The notes beneath the pieces are model-generated. The model saw nothing but the letters and a program-made list of their open reading frames with translations. It ran no database searches and was not told the DNA's origin. From NCBI GenBank assembly GCA_017405375.1, contig JAFRAO010000003.1, positions 1 to 38,014 on the forward strand: a stretch of 38,014 nt of DNA. The letters are read 5' to 3'. The position numbers were made by a program, and so were the translations under genes. The DNA comes from a bacterium. Lineage in GTDB: Bacteria; Cyanobacteriota; Vampirovibrionia; Gastranaerophilales; Gastranaerophilaceae. Below are positions 14,941 to 22,155 of the stretch, in pieces. The first letter of the stretch is position 1. Every line of letters begins with the position of its first letter.

Positions 14941-16599
14941 TTAGTCAGTTACATATAATTCCTTAACTTCTTTTCTTTTTATTTTACTTGTTGCTGTTCT
15001 TGGCAAATTTTCTTTTGCTACTATAACTTTTGTCGGTCTTTTATATGGAGCAAGCATTTGAGATAATTCTGATACTTGTTTTTTTATAAAAATATCCGCA
15101 TCATTTCCCTCAGGAACATTCTCAAAATTTGGAACAACAACTGCAGTTACACATTCTGTTCCGTCTTTTTGACCGCCTTTTCTAACTGTACCCACAACGC
15201 ATGATTCTTTTATATAGGAACTTTTATCTAAAACAGATTCAACTTCTTCCGGAAATACTTTCTTACCACCTGAAAGAACAATCATATTCTTAATTCTTCC
15301 GGTTATTTTCAAATATCCTTGTTTATCAATTTCTGCAATATCACCTGTATGCAGCCAGCCATCTTTTTCAACGACCGTTGCGGTTAATTCAGGTTGACCG
15401 TAATAACCTTTCATTATATTATCACCGCTTACAAGCAATTCACCTGTTTCTTCATCAATTTTTATATTAACTCCGGGTATCGCTCTTCCAACATACCCTA
15501 ATTTGTTATGTTTTTGAGTACTCATAGACACAACAGGAGATGCCTCTGATAAACCATAACCTTCAAATACTCTTATACCAATTCTATTGATAAACTCGCC
15601 AACATTCAAATCTAATGGTGCACCGCCTGAAATACATCCTTTGAATTTTCCGCCTAATTTTTTGGAAATTTTTCTAAACATCCATCTTCTTACATGGTAA
15701 GAAGGAACAAATTTTGCCAATGCATATTTAACATTAAACCAAAATTTACCAATACTTGATTTTTTGTGAATATCAGATTCTATATCTGTTTTTATTAATT
15801 TTAAAAACGCAGGAACAACTACCATAAATGATATTTGTTTTTCTTTTAATATATAGAACAAATTTTCAGGTTTTAAATTTTGAGGATAGTAAATTGTTGT
15901 TCCGAGATTCAAAAACGTTAAAAATCCTACAGACAACTCGAATAAATGATTCATCGGAAGAATTGATAATAATTTTTCATGTTTTTTTAGCGGGAAACAT
16001 CTGCTTATGCCATAAACCTGTGAAAGCATGTTTTTATAAGTTATTTCCACACCTTTCGGATTACCTGTTGTTCCTGATGTATAAATTATTAACGCTGTTT
16101 TATTCAATCCTCTGTGGCGCCATTTTTTATCTTTATATAAATCCAAATCATGAATACTTCTGAATTCTCTTTCGGAAGAAGTTTCATTTATAACTAAAAT
16201 TTCTTGTATAGAAGAAATCTCTTCTTTTAGAATTTTTGCAAATTTAATAAATTTATTAGAAACCAATAAGACTTTTGGCATACAATTTGACAAAATTGAT
16301 TTCATTTCATGTATTGTAAGCTTTATGTCAATAGGCACCAACACAGAACCTGACAGAATTGATGCGAATAAAACCGCAGCCCACTCCGGATTACTTTCGG
16401 ATATAATTGAAATTCTATCACCTTTTTCAATACCCTTTTCCATTAAATAAGAAGCTAAATGTTTTGATAAAATACCAATCCCGCCAAAAGTCAGTTCTTT
16501 CCAACCGACAATAGTATTCATACTGAGTGCAACATTATTTTGCATTCCCTTAGTTTTATTTTCTAAAAAGCATAAAAGATTCGGGTACTTATTTTCCAT
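14941..16599 (-). CDS. Long-chain acyl-CoA synthetase/AMP-forming ligase
   Basis: 552 residues of the ANL (AMP-binding) superfamily, activating a carboxylic acid, probably a fatty acid, with ATP to an acyl-AMP and then to CoA or a carrier protein. The P-loop YTSGTTGNPKG is at 173-183, GYGLSEASP at 347-355, TGD at 418-420, the hinge GRIKNMIVLSGGKKVFPEE at 434-452, and a C-terminal PRTATSKIKRKEV with the catalytic lysine. It starts eight bases after the fabF stop, so the two form an operon. The pairing with a condensing enzyme suggests acyl recycling or a specialised lipid, with acyl-ACP synthetase as an alternative activity. Confidence 0.88.
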   Translation of the reverse strand: MENKYPNLLCFLENKTKGMQNNVALSMNTIVGWKELTFGGIGILSKHLASYLMEKGIEKGDRISIISESNPEWAAVLFASILSGSVLVPIDIKLTIHEMKSILSNCMPKVLLVSNKFIKFAKILKEEISSIQEILVINETSSEREFRSIHDLDLYKDKKWRHRGLNKTALIIYTSGTTGNPKGVEITYKNMLSQVYGISRCFPLKKHEKLLSILPMNHLFELSVGFLTFLNLGTTIYYPQNLKPENLFYILKEKQISFMVVVPAFLKLIKTDIESDIHKKSSIGKFWFNVKYALAKFVPSYHVRRWMFRKISKKLGGKFKGCISGGAPLDLNVGEFINRIGIRVFEGYGLSEASPVVSMSTQKHNKLGYVGRAIPGVNIKIDEETGELLVSGDNIMKGYYGQPELTATVVEKDGWLHTGDIAEIDKQGYLKITGRIKNMIVLSGGKKVFPEEVESVLDKSSYIKESCVVGTVRKGGQKDGTECVTAVVVPNFENVPEGNDADIFIKKQVSELSQMLAPYKRPTKVIVAKENLPRTATSKIKRKEVKELYVTD

Positions 16600-16607
16600 A
16601 GAATTGA

Positions 16608-17861
16608 TTATACCTCATATTTTTTAAAAATCAATACAGCATTAGTACCGCCAAATCCAAATGAATTTGACATAGAATACTTCACACTATGTTCACGTGC
16701 TTTATTTGGAACATAGTCCAAATTTCCGACTTCTTCATCAACATTACACAAGTTGATTGTTGGCGGAACAATATTTTCTTTTGCTGCTTTTAGTGCGAAA
16801 AATGCTTCAATAGCACCTGCAGCACCCAAAAGATGTCCTGTCATAGATTTTGTTGAACTAACCAGTAATGATTTATTTGTTTCTTTATCACCGAAAACTC
16901 TTTCAATCATTTTAGATTCTGCAATATCACCAAGATAAGTGCTTGTTCCATGAGCATTGATATAATCTACATCAGACGACGTTATACCTGCATCAGCAAG
17001 AGCTTTTTTTACAGCCATTTCGGCACCTGCTCCTGATGGGTCCGGTGCAACAATATCATAAGCATCACCGCTTTGACCATATCCGACAAGTTCTGCCAAA
17101 ATATTTGCTCCACGTTTTTTAGCATGTTCCAATTCTTCTAAAACAAGTATTGTTGCACCTTCTGACATTACAAATCCATCTCTGTCTTTGTCATAAGGTC
17201 TTGAAGCCTTTTCTGGTTCATCATTTCTTGATGTTGATAATGTTTTTGCACTGTTAAATGTTCCGATAACAAAATCTATAATTGATTTTTCGCTGCCGCC
17301 TGCAAACATTACATCAGCATCGCCGTATTGAATAGAACGAAATGCATCACCAATGGCATGAGCACCGGTTGCACAAGCAGAAGATACAGATTTATTTAAA
17401 CCTTTTGCACCAAGCATTAGAGAAACTCTACCTGCAGCCATGTTAGGTATCATCATTGGCACAGCAAATGGAGAACATTTAAATTCACCTCTTTTTTGTG
17501 TCATCTGAAAATTAGATAAAGTAGTTCCCGTACCGCCTTGACCGGAACCGATTAAAACTCCGACTTCATACGGATTTTCTTTTGACATATCTAATAAAGA
17601 ATTTTTATATGCTTCTTGTGAAGCAACATACGCGAACAAAATAAAATCATCTATTCTTTTGGCTTCTTTTGGTTTCACATATTTTTCAGCATCTAAATCA
17701 ACTACTTCTCCGCCTATTCTTATTTTCTGAACATCGCTTATATTAACGAGTTTTTTAATACAGCTTTTCCCGTCTATAACTGAGTTCCAAGCTAATTCTG
17801 CTCCAACTCCGTAAGGTGATACGCAACCTGCACCTGTTACAACTACTCTTCGCTTTTCCAT
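16608..17861 (-). CDS. fabF: Beta-ketoacyl-ACP synthase II
   Basis: Elongates acyl-ACP with malonyl-ACP in fatty acid synthesis. 417 residues, the usual length. The catalytic triad is complete: C163 in SSACATG, H304 in INAHGTST and H343 in TGHLLGAAG, with K338 nearby. GFGGTNA near the end is also canonical. It is the first gene of an operon with the acyl-CoA synthetase and has a very good promoter at 17897-17925. No acpP or fabG is in the window, so this may be a second, stand-alone FabF instead of part of the main fab cluster. Confidence 0.93.
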   Translation of the reverse strand: MEKRRVVVTGAGCVSPYGVGAELAWNSVIDGKSCIKKLVNISDVQKIRIGGEVVDLDAEKYVKPKEAKRIDDFILFAYVASQEAYKNSLLDMSKENPYEVGVLIGSGQGGTGTTLSNFQMTQKRGEFKCSPFAVPMMIPNMAAGRVSLMLGAKGLNKSVSSACATGAHAIGDAFRSIQYGDADVMFAGGSEKSIIDFVIGTFNSAKTLSTSRNDEPEKASRPYDKDRDGFVMSEGATILVLEELEHAKKRGANILAELVGYGQSGDAYDIVAPDPSGAGAEMAVKKALADAGITSSDVDYINAHGTSTYLGDIAESKMIERVFGDKETNKSLLVSSTKSMTGHLLGAAGAIEAFFALKAAKENIVPPTINLCNVDEEVGNLDYVPNKAREHSVKYSMSNSFGFGGTNAVLIFKKYEV

Positions 17862-17896
17862 AATTAGTCCCCATTTTTTATCTGTTATTTAAAAAC

Positions 17897-17925
17897 ATAT
17901 TACCTAGAATAAAAAACTATGTCAA
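17897..17925 (-). promoter_or_regulatory. Consensus promoter of fabF
   Basis: On the minus strand: TTGACA (17925-17920), 17 bases, TAATAT (17902-17897). Transcription would start near 17890, about 29 bases before the ATG. Confidence 0.7.
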
Positions 17926-17993
17926 GTTTTGTTGATATTTTCCTTGAATTGCTTGTTAAAATGCTTGCAATTTTTGGGGTAATAATGTTTTTC

Positions 17994-18025
17994 ATGCTGA
18001 AAAGATACTGAAATAAATTCAGCAT
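17994..18025. repeat. Inverted repeat in the fabF/prepilin gap
   Basis: ATGCTGAA (17994-18001) and TTCAGCAT (18018-18025) form an eight-base stem with a 16-base AT-rich loop. No T-run follows. Nothing else is recognisable between 17926 and 18126. Confidence 0.4.
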
Positions 18026-18126
18026 AGACAGAAGATTTGTGGTTGTTACTTGCAGCTTTGGACTTTACCTTCGCCATAACCCAAGACTTTTGATGGATTA
18101 TTTTTACATCTGCTCTGACTTAATAT

Positions 18127-18154
18127 AGACAAACATAAAAAAGATGTTAAAATG
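18127..18154 (+). promoter_or_regulatory. Putative promoter of the 28-residue peptide gene
   Basis: TAGACA (18127-18132), 16 bases, TAAAAT (18149-18154). The expected start is near 18161, giving an 86-base leader whose first bases (TGTAGGGT, 18160-18167) are the exact complement of 18363-18370 beyond the peptide gene. Confidence 0.45.
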
Positions 18155-18247
18155 ATTTTGTAGGGTATTCGATTCCTTGGTGATAACCTCTTTACTTATT
18201 CACGTCAAAACTTCTGTTGGATAAAGGTGTAAAGGAAGGAGGTAGTC

Positions 18248-18334
18248 ATGACAAAACAAAAAATTATTGCAGTAATAAAAAATGCCCTAATCGTGATAGG
18301 ACATTTTATACTTGTTATTGCAAGCTTCATGTAG
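18248..18334 (+). CDS. 28-residue hydrophobic peptide, candidate type I toxin
   Basis: A short frame preceded by a near-perfect ribosome site (AAGGAGGT at 18236-18243, four bases before ATG), the strongest in the window. The peptide starts MTKQKIIAVIKNALIV and continues as one hydrophobic helix, ending with SFM: a basic N-terminus followed by a single membrane span, as in small type I toxins. In the leader, ACCTC (18186-18190) can pair with GAGGT (18239-18243) and CTTTAC (18190-18195) with GTAAAG (18229-18234), hiding the ribosome site. A minus-strand promoter at 18376-18404 would make an antisense RNA across the gene. I recognise no family. A leader peptide or chance frame remains possible. 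Confidence 0.5.
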   Translation: MTKQKIIAVIKNALIVIGHFILVIASFM

Positions 18335-18371
18335 GGGTTGGACAAGTGGTCGTTTTGACCACACCCTACAT
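18329..18371 (+). other. Nested hairpin at the end of the peptide gene
   Basis: ATGTAGGG (18329-18336) pairs with CCCTACAT (18364-18371), enclosing a second stem GTGGTC/GACCAC (18346-18351 with 18357-18362, loop GTTTT). The outer arm includes the peptide's last codon and stop. The right arm could instead pair with the transcript's 5' end (18160-18167). There is no T-run, so it is not a standard terminator. Confidence 0.6.
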
Positions 18372-18375
18372 ATGT

Positions 18376-18404
18376 ATTATTTACTATTTATCTAAATTTG
18401 TCAA
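18376..18404 (-). promoter_or_regulatory. Antisense promoter facing the peptide gene
   Basis: On the minus strand: TTGACA (18404-18399), 17 bases, AATAAT (18381-18376). The transcript would begin near 18369, at the outer edge of the hairpin, and run across the peptide gene and its leader. No protein-coding frame lies directly ahead of it on that strand. Confidence 0.5.
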
Positions 18405-18433
18405 GTGTCTGCGCCGGTTTAATACATGTTGAA

Positions 18434-19387
18434 CTACTTACAACTTGATATGGTTGTGGAAAGTTGTTTTCCGTTTTTGCATTTGCCTGCAGTACTTTCT
18501 TCATGCGATGCATCAAGATAATCCATATTGCCTGTATTTATTACCCAAGCTGTGCAATCTATCTTGGCATCCACGGATATTTGCGTAAAACAATACTCTT
18601 TTAAATCTTCATCATTCCAAGCACCAGCACTACCTGATGGAAGAATTCCATCTGCTGTTATCATAAAATGAAATCTATCAATTCCAAGCATATTTTTACC
18701 TTGATTTGGTCCATCTATATCAATTCCAATATGTCCAAATATTGGTTTTTTAATCCATTCGATATAATATCCTGTTTTGTTATCAATAATGATAACAAAA
18801 CTTACATTATTATTTAGTAATGCTGCCGGATTATCTCCTGAACAAGTCTCAAGATTATTATTAAATCCAACTGCAAAACAATCAATAATACAATCACTAT
18901 TATCACGACAATTTTTTGAAACTTTTAAAAATTCAGTTAATCTATCAAAATAACGTTTCGAGTATTGTTCATAATTATTATCATTAACAAACCAAGTTTT
19001 TAGTGGGCCATAAACTGCTGTTGCTCTATTATGTGCTTCATTTAGTTCTGCATAAATCTTTTTAACCTTAGCAACTGCTTCGGCTCTACCTGTGTTTTTG
19101 TTCACATTAGGAATAGTCAATGCAGCAACAACACCGATTATGCCCATTACAATTAGCGTTTCTGCTAAAGTAAATGCGAGTGAGTGAACGATTGACAGTG
19201 AACTGTTATGGGTGAACTGACGACTCTCACCACCGTTCACTGCGGGTAGTCCACCTTTAAAGAGGTTACAAATAAAGGTTTTTAGATGCCTGAGTAGCCC
19301 AAAAGCCTTGTCACATCTAGGTTTGCCCCCCCCCCCTACGTGAAATACAGTCTGGGAGCCAGTTTGCGGCATTTTGAATTTTTTCAT
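18434..19387 (-). CDS. Type IV pilin/pseudopilin-like protein with extended leader
   Basis: A prepilin-type protein: the class III motif AFTLAE at 71-76 is followed by the hydrophobic helix TLIVMGIIGVVAALTIPN, then a Cys-rich globular domain with GIDIDGPNQGKNMLGIDRFHF, which the second prepilin (31368) also carries in related form. Such proteins are cleaved by prepilin peptidase and assembled into pili or secretion pseudopili. The oddity is the leader: instead of about six residues, 70 precede the cleavage site. Residues 7-70 come from a GC-richer insert (about 19178-19369) with an 11-base G run and inverted repeats. The start MKKFKM and its GAGGT site match a normal prepilin, so the insert split the leader. 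Own promoter at 19422-19450. Confidence 0.85.
   Translation of the reverse strand: MKKFKMPQTGSQTVFHVGGGGKPRCDKAFGLLRHLKTFICNLFKGGLPAVNGGESRQFTHNSSLSIVHSLAFTLAETLIVMGIIGVVAALTIPNVNKNTGRAEAVAKVKKIYAELNEAHNRATAVYGPLKTWFVNDNNYEQYSKRYFDRLTEFLKVSKNCRDNSDCIIDCFAVGFNNNLETCSGDNPAALLNNNVSFVIIIDNKTGYYIEWIKKPIFGHIGIDIDGPNQGKNMLGIDRFHFMITADGILPSGSAGAWNDEDLKEYCFTQISVDAKIDCTAWVINTGNMDYLDASHEESTAGKCKNGKQLSTTISSCK
19178..19369. repeat. GC-richer insert cassette within the prepilin leader
   Basis: The segment between the MKKFKM codons and the AFTLAE codons differs in base composition from the flanks. CAGTGAAC (19196-19203) and GTTCACTG (19235-19242) are inverted, and GTGAAC-type hexamers recur around them. 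A C11 run (G11 in the coding strand) is at 19326-19336. It keeps the frame open throughout. The boundaries are inferred from the pilin sequence on either side. Confidence 0.6.
19326..19336. repeat. Homopolymer C11 (G11 in the coding strand)
   Basis: Eleven consecutive C on the plus strand encode the Gly residues 18-21 of the prepilin frame. Tracts of this length are prone to slippage, which would move the pilin domain out of frame. Confidence 0.85.
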
Positions 19388-19421
19388 ACTTCATACCTCT
19401 CTATTTCTTATTAACCATTTC

Positions 19422-19450
19422 ATAATACATTATTTTATTAACTTTTGCAA
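19422..19450 (-). promoter_or_regulatory. Promoter of the prepilin gene
   Basis: On the minus strand: TTGCAA (19450-19445), 17 bases, TATTAT (19427-19422). It lies directly behind the SLH gene stop, giving the prepilin its own transcription start and a leader of about 25-30 bases. Confidence 0.6.
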
Positions 19451-19451
19451 G

Positions 19452-20705
19452 CTATAAGTTATTTTGTTCAAGAAGTTTTCCGTTGCTGGCATTTATTATC
19501 AAATCTTGTAACAATTCCATATTAACTAAAGAATCTCTTTTAACCTTAAAATTCTTACCTTTAAAAATTCGCCAAAATAATTTCTTTGAATCAGGTGAAG
19601 TTATCACTATTCTTCCATAAGCAGGTATTGGTTCTTCGTTTAACAACTCTATTGATTCATTTATAAGTGTTATTTTTCCGTTTCTTATAAACGGTTGACC
19701 CATTTGAACTTTTTCTATATGGCCACGAAATTTCGCACCTGCAGGAATTAATTGAGTTTCCGTTGCATGAACATAATTTTTAGGTGCATAGGCTACATAT
19801 TTATCTCCATCAATAGCTTTTTCAGTAGATAACCTTTTTGCTAATATTACAGGCAAAATTGTACCTTTTGGAATCACTGCAAGCACATCTTCATCTATAT
19901 GAGATTCCGTTACAACAACCCCATTTGAAGCGTATTTCTTTTTTAATGCTTCTTTTATTTTATCATTCGGATTAATTTTTATTCCTTCCAACATGTTATA
20001 AATCAATACTGCTGCCTCATCTCTTGTAATAGGACTTTCAGCATCAATTAATTGAGTTTTGTATGGATTAATAACAAGCATATCCAATACATCAGCACTT
20101 GCAGCTATAGGAACAAACCATTCCGGAAGATTCCAAGAATCATCATATTTACTTTCCAATAACAATCTTGCTTTTTCTTTAAGTATAGGATCAACTTTCA
20201 GAGCACTCACAGCAATAGATATTGCACCTGCACGCGAAATATAATGTCTTGGATAAAATAAAAATAAACCCTGTTCATTCATTGTAATCGGAGTCGGCAA
20301 CAATTCAAAATAATAAGCATTTTGAACATCTTGCCAAGCCCAATCTTCTTCTGAAAAATCGTCAAAATACAAAGTATCTACTACATTTTCATCATCTAAG
20401 CCTAATGCTCTTATAGTAAGCGCTATAAATTCTTCTTTTGTAATATACCAGTTAGGGTGAAATCTATTATCGGGATAACCTGCAATTATCCCCCTTTCGT
20501 AAAGACTGAATATTTCTTCCGCACCCCAATCATCATCATACACATCAGGAAACAAAATTTCAGAATCATCGTACTGCTCTTCAAAATAATCGTCAGTCGA
20601 ATATTCTTCCGAATCAGGCTCCTCAGCGAATACAAACTGCTGAAAACACCCGAAAATCATTATCAAACATGCTATAAGAAATATCCCAAGTCTGTTCTTT
20701 TTCAT
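19452..20705 (-). CDS. SLH-domain surface protein
   Basis: A 417-residue exported protein. An N-terminal signal peptide (1-27, KK then a hydrophobic core ending FVFA) is followed by an acidic stretch and three SLH-like repeats: about 52-110 (ERGIIAGYPDNRFHPNWYIT), 115-180 and 195-240 (INPYKTQLIDAESPITRDEA). SLH domains anchor proteins to cell-wall polymers or, in cyanobacteria-like cells, tether the outer membrane to peptidoglycan. The C-terminal part (265-417) is rich in beta strands (IPKGTILPVILAKRLST, RGHIEKVQMGQPF) and looks like a secretin/barrel-associated or adhesive domain of unknown role. GGAG precedes the start. The gene has a near-consensus promoter. Confidence 0.85.
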   Translation of the reverse strand: MKKNRLGIFLIACLIMIFGCFQQFVFAEEPDSEEYSTDDYFEEQYDDSEILFPDVYDDDWGAEEIFSLYERGIIAGYPDNRFHPNWYITKEEFIALTIRALGLDDENVVDTLYFDDFSEEDWAWQDVQNAYYFELLPTPITMNEQGLFLFYPRHYISRAGAISIAVSALKVDPILKEKARLLLESKYDDSWNLPEWFVPIAASADVLDMLVINPYKTQLIDAESPITRDEAAVLIYNMLEGIKINPNDKIKEALKKKYASNGVVVTESHIDEDVLAVIPKGTILPVILAKRLSTEKAIDGDKYVAYAPKNYVHATETQLIPAGAKFRGHIEKVQMGQPFIRNGKITLINESIELLNEEPIPAYGRIVITSPDSKKLFWRIFKGKNFKVKRDSLVNMELLQDLIINASNGKLLEQNNL

Positions 20706-20724
20706 TTAATCTCCTTAGAACAAA

Positions 20725-20753
20725 ATTATAAAATATTTATAACATTATTGCAA
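20725..20753 (-). promoter_or_regulatory. Promoter of the SLH gene
   Basis: On the minus strand: TTGCAA (20753-20748), 17 bases, TATAAT (20730-20725), with transcription starting about 12-15 bases before the ATG. Confidence 0.7.
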
Positions 20754-20805
20754 CTTGCTTCACAAAACATTATTTTTTGATTTCAGAATTGCTAAAAAAT
20801 CAAGT

Positions 20806-22014
20806 TTATGGTCTTAAAATTGATATTACTGAAACATCGTTAAGATATTTTCTTGCAATCTCTTGTAACTCTTCGGCTTTAACCTCTTTAACTTTTTTTA
20901 TAAGTGTATTTTTAAAATCAAAACCTAAGCCCATAATTCCAAAATATGCCGCTGCTATTGCTTGTCGCAAATTTGTTTCAGAGAAAAATTCCTGTTTCCC
21001 GATATAATTATTTTTAGCATTTGTTAATTCTTGCTCACCTACAAGCACATCTTTGATTTTTTGAATTTCTTCCATAAATCCATTAAGTGAAACGTCTATA
21101 TTTTTAGGCTCTGTTGCAATATATATATTAAAATTTGCACAAGTACGGTATCTTTCATAAGAACTTCTTACTGTGTATGCAAGTCCTTTTTTATCACGAA
21201 GTTCACAGAACAATCTTGATGACAAACCGCTTGAACCAAGTAAAGTGTTTAATACTATAAATGGTGTGTATTCCGGAGAATCAAATGTCGGAACTAACCA
21301 ACCCTGAAATATTTGGGCCTGATTGGAATCATGTTTTATATATTCAACAATTTCTTTTTTAGCTAATGTCGGCGTTATTATTAAAGTCTTTTGAATATTG
21401 TTATTTTTTATGTTTCCAAAATGCTTATTCAAAATATCTTTTACATAATCAAAATCTTTATCCCCAACAAATGCAAATACCTTTTTGCCTGTTGTCATAA
21501 TCTTATCAAATGCCTCTATAACATCATTTTTAGCTATATTCGGCAAATTTTCCAATATTTTAGTATGACTATTTCCGTAAAAATGGTCTTTGAATATTGT
21601 TTTTAAATAATTATCCAAAGCTCTCGTTTTTGCAGAATCTAACTCGGCAGGAATTTCCCCTTCTAATTTATTTCTTTCTTTTTCAAACTCTTCAAACGTT
21701 GAGTTTTTAATAACATCTTCCAATAACTCAACAGCAAGTTCAAAATCTTCGTTCAAACATACAATGTGAAAAGACAGAAAGTCTTGTTTCATTTCACAAG
21801 ATAATTCAATCGCATTTTCTTCCAATTCATTAGCTAACTGCTCAGAAGTTCTGTTTTTTGTTCCTTGCAGTAATAACCTGTTCATTAAAGAATAAACACC
21901 CGGAATTTTTTCCGGTTCGTTTATCGCTACATTCAATGCCAATGCTGTTCTTGGCGTATTTTTATTCTGTTTATAAGATGATTTAATGCCGTTTTGTAAT
22001 TCAAATTCTTTCAT
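20806..22014 (-). CDS. M16-family peptidase-like protein lacking the zinc motif
   Basis: About 402 residues with the two-domain fold signature of M16 (pitrilysin/processing-peptidase) proteins: an N-terminal half with GVYSLMNRLLLQGTKNRT, and a C-terminal half with LNTLLGSSGLSSRLFCELRDKKGLAYTV, which matches the family's conserved GxSSRLF.elRe..gLaY segment. The usual HxxEH zinc motif should lie where YSLMN is, and is absent, so this looks like the non-catalytic partner subunit of a heterodimeric M16 enzyme or an inactive paralogue. No catalytic partner is adjacent. The ATG at 22014 (MKEFELQNG) matches the family start. A longer frame from TTG at 22065 adds an unlikely hydrophobic stretch. Confidence 0.8.
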   Translation of the reverse strand: MKEFELQNGIKSSYKQNKNTPRTALALNVAINEPEKIPGVYSLMNRLLLQGTKNRTSEQLANELEENAIELSCEMKQDFLSFHIVCLNEDFELAVELLEDVIKNSTFEEFEKERNKLEGEIPAELDSAKTRALDNYLKTIFKDHFYGNSHTKILENLPNIAKNDVIEAFDKIMTTGKKVFAFVGDKDFDYVKDILNKHFGNIKNNNIQKTLIITPTLAKKEIVEYIKHDSNQAQIFQGWLVPTFDSPEYTPFIVLNTLLGSSGLSSRLFCELRDKKGLAYTVRSSYERYRTCANFNIYIATEPKNIDVSLNGFMEEIQKIKDVLVGEQELTNAKNNYIGKQEFFSETNLRQAIAAAYFGIMGLGFDFKNTLIKKVKEVKAEELQEIARKYLNDVSVISILRP

Positions 22015-22102
22015 AATACCCATATTTAAGCATAAAAATATTACAATTTCAACATAAAACTTCAAAATATCCTTGAATTTAAGTATATTTGTGATACAGT
22101 CA

Positions 22103-22111
22103 TGATATAAA
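22103..22111 (+). promoter_or_regulatory. Extended -10 of ppdK
   Basis: TG-A-TATAAA at 22103-22111 forms an extended -10 about 45 bases before the ppdK ATG. No clear -35 is seen. Confidence 0.35.
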
Positions 22112-22155
22112 ATACACTATATGTTATTACATAAAAACTACAAAAGGAGAAAAAG

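Noticed and set aside
18160..18370. MITE with 8-base terminal inverted repeats
   Set aside because: No target-site duplication is visible at the ends and no second copy is in the window; RNA fold-back explains the complementarity as well. It is kept as an alternative only.
18217..18432. 71-codon plus-strand frame in the gap after fabF
   Set aside because: It overlaps the stronger 28-codon frame in another frame, runs through the hairpin and has no ribosome site. Its composition is not protein-like.
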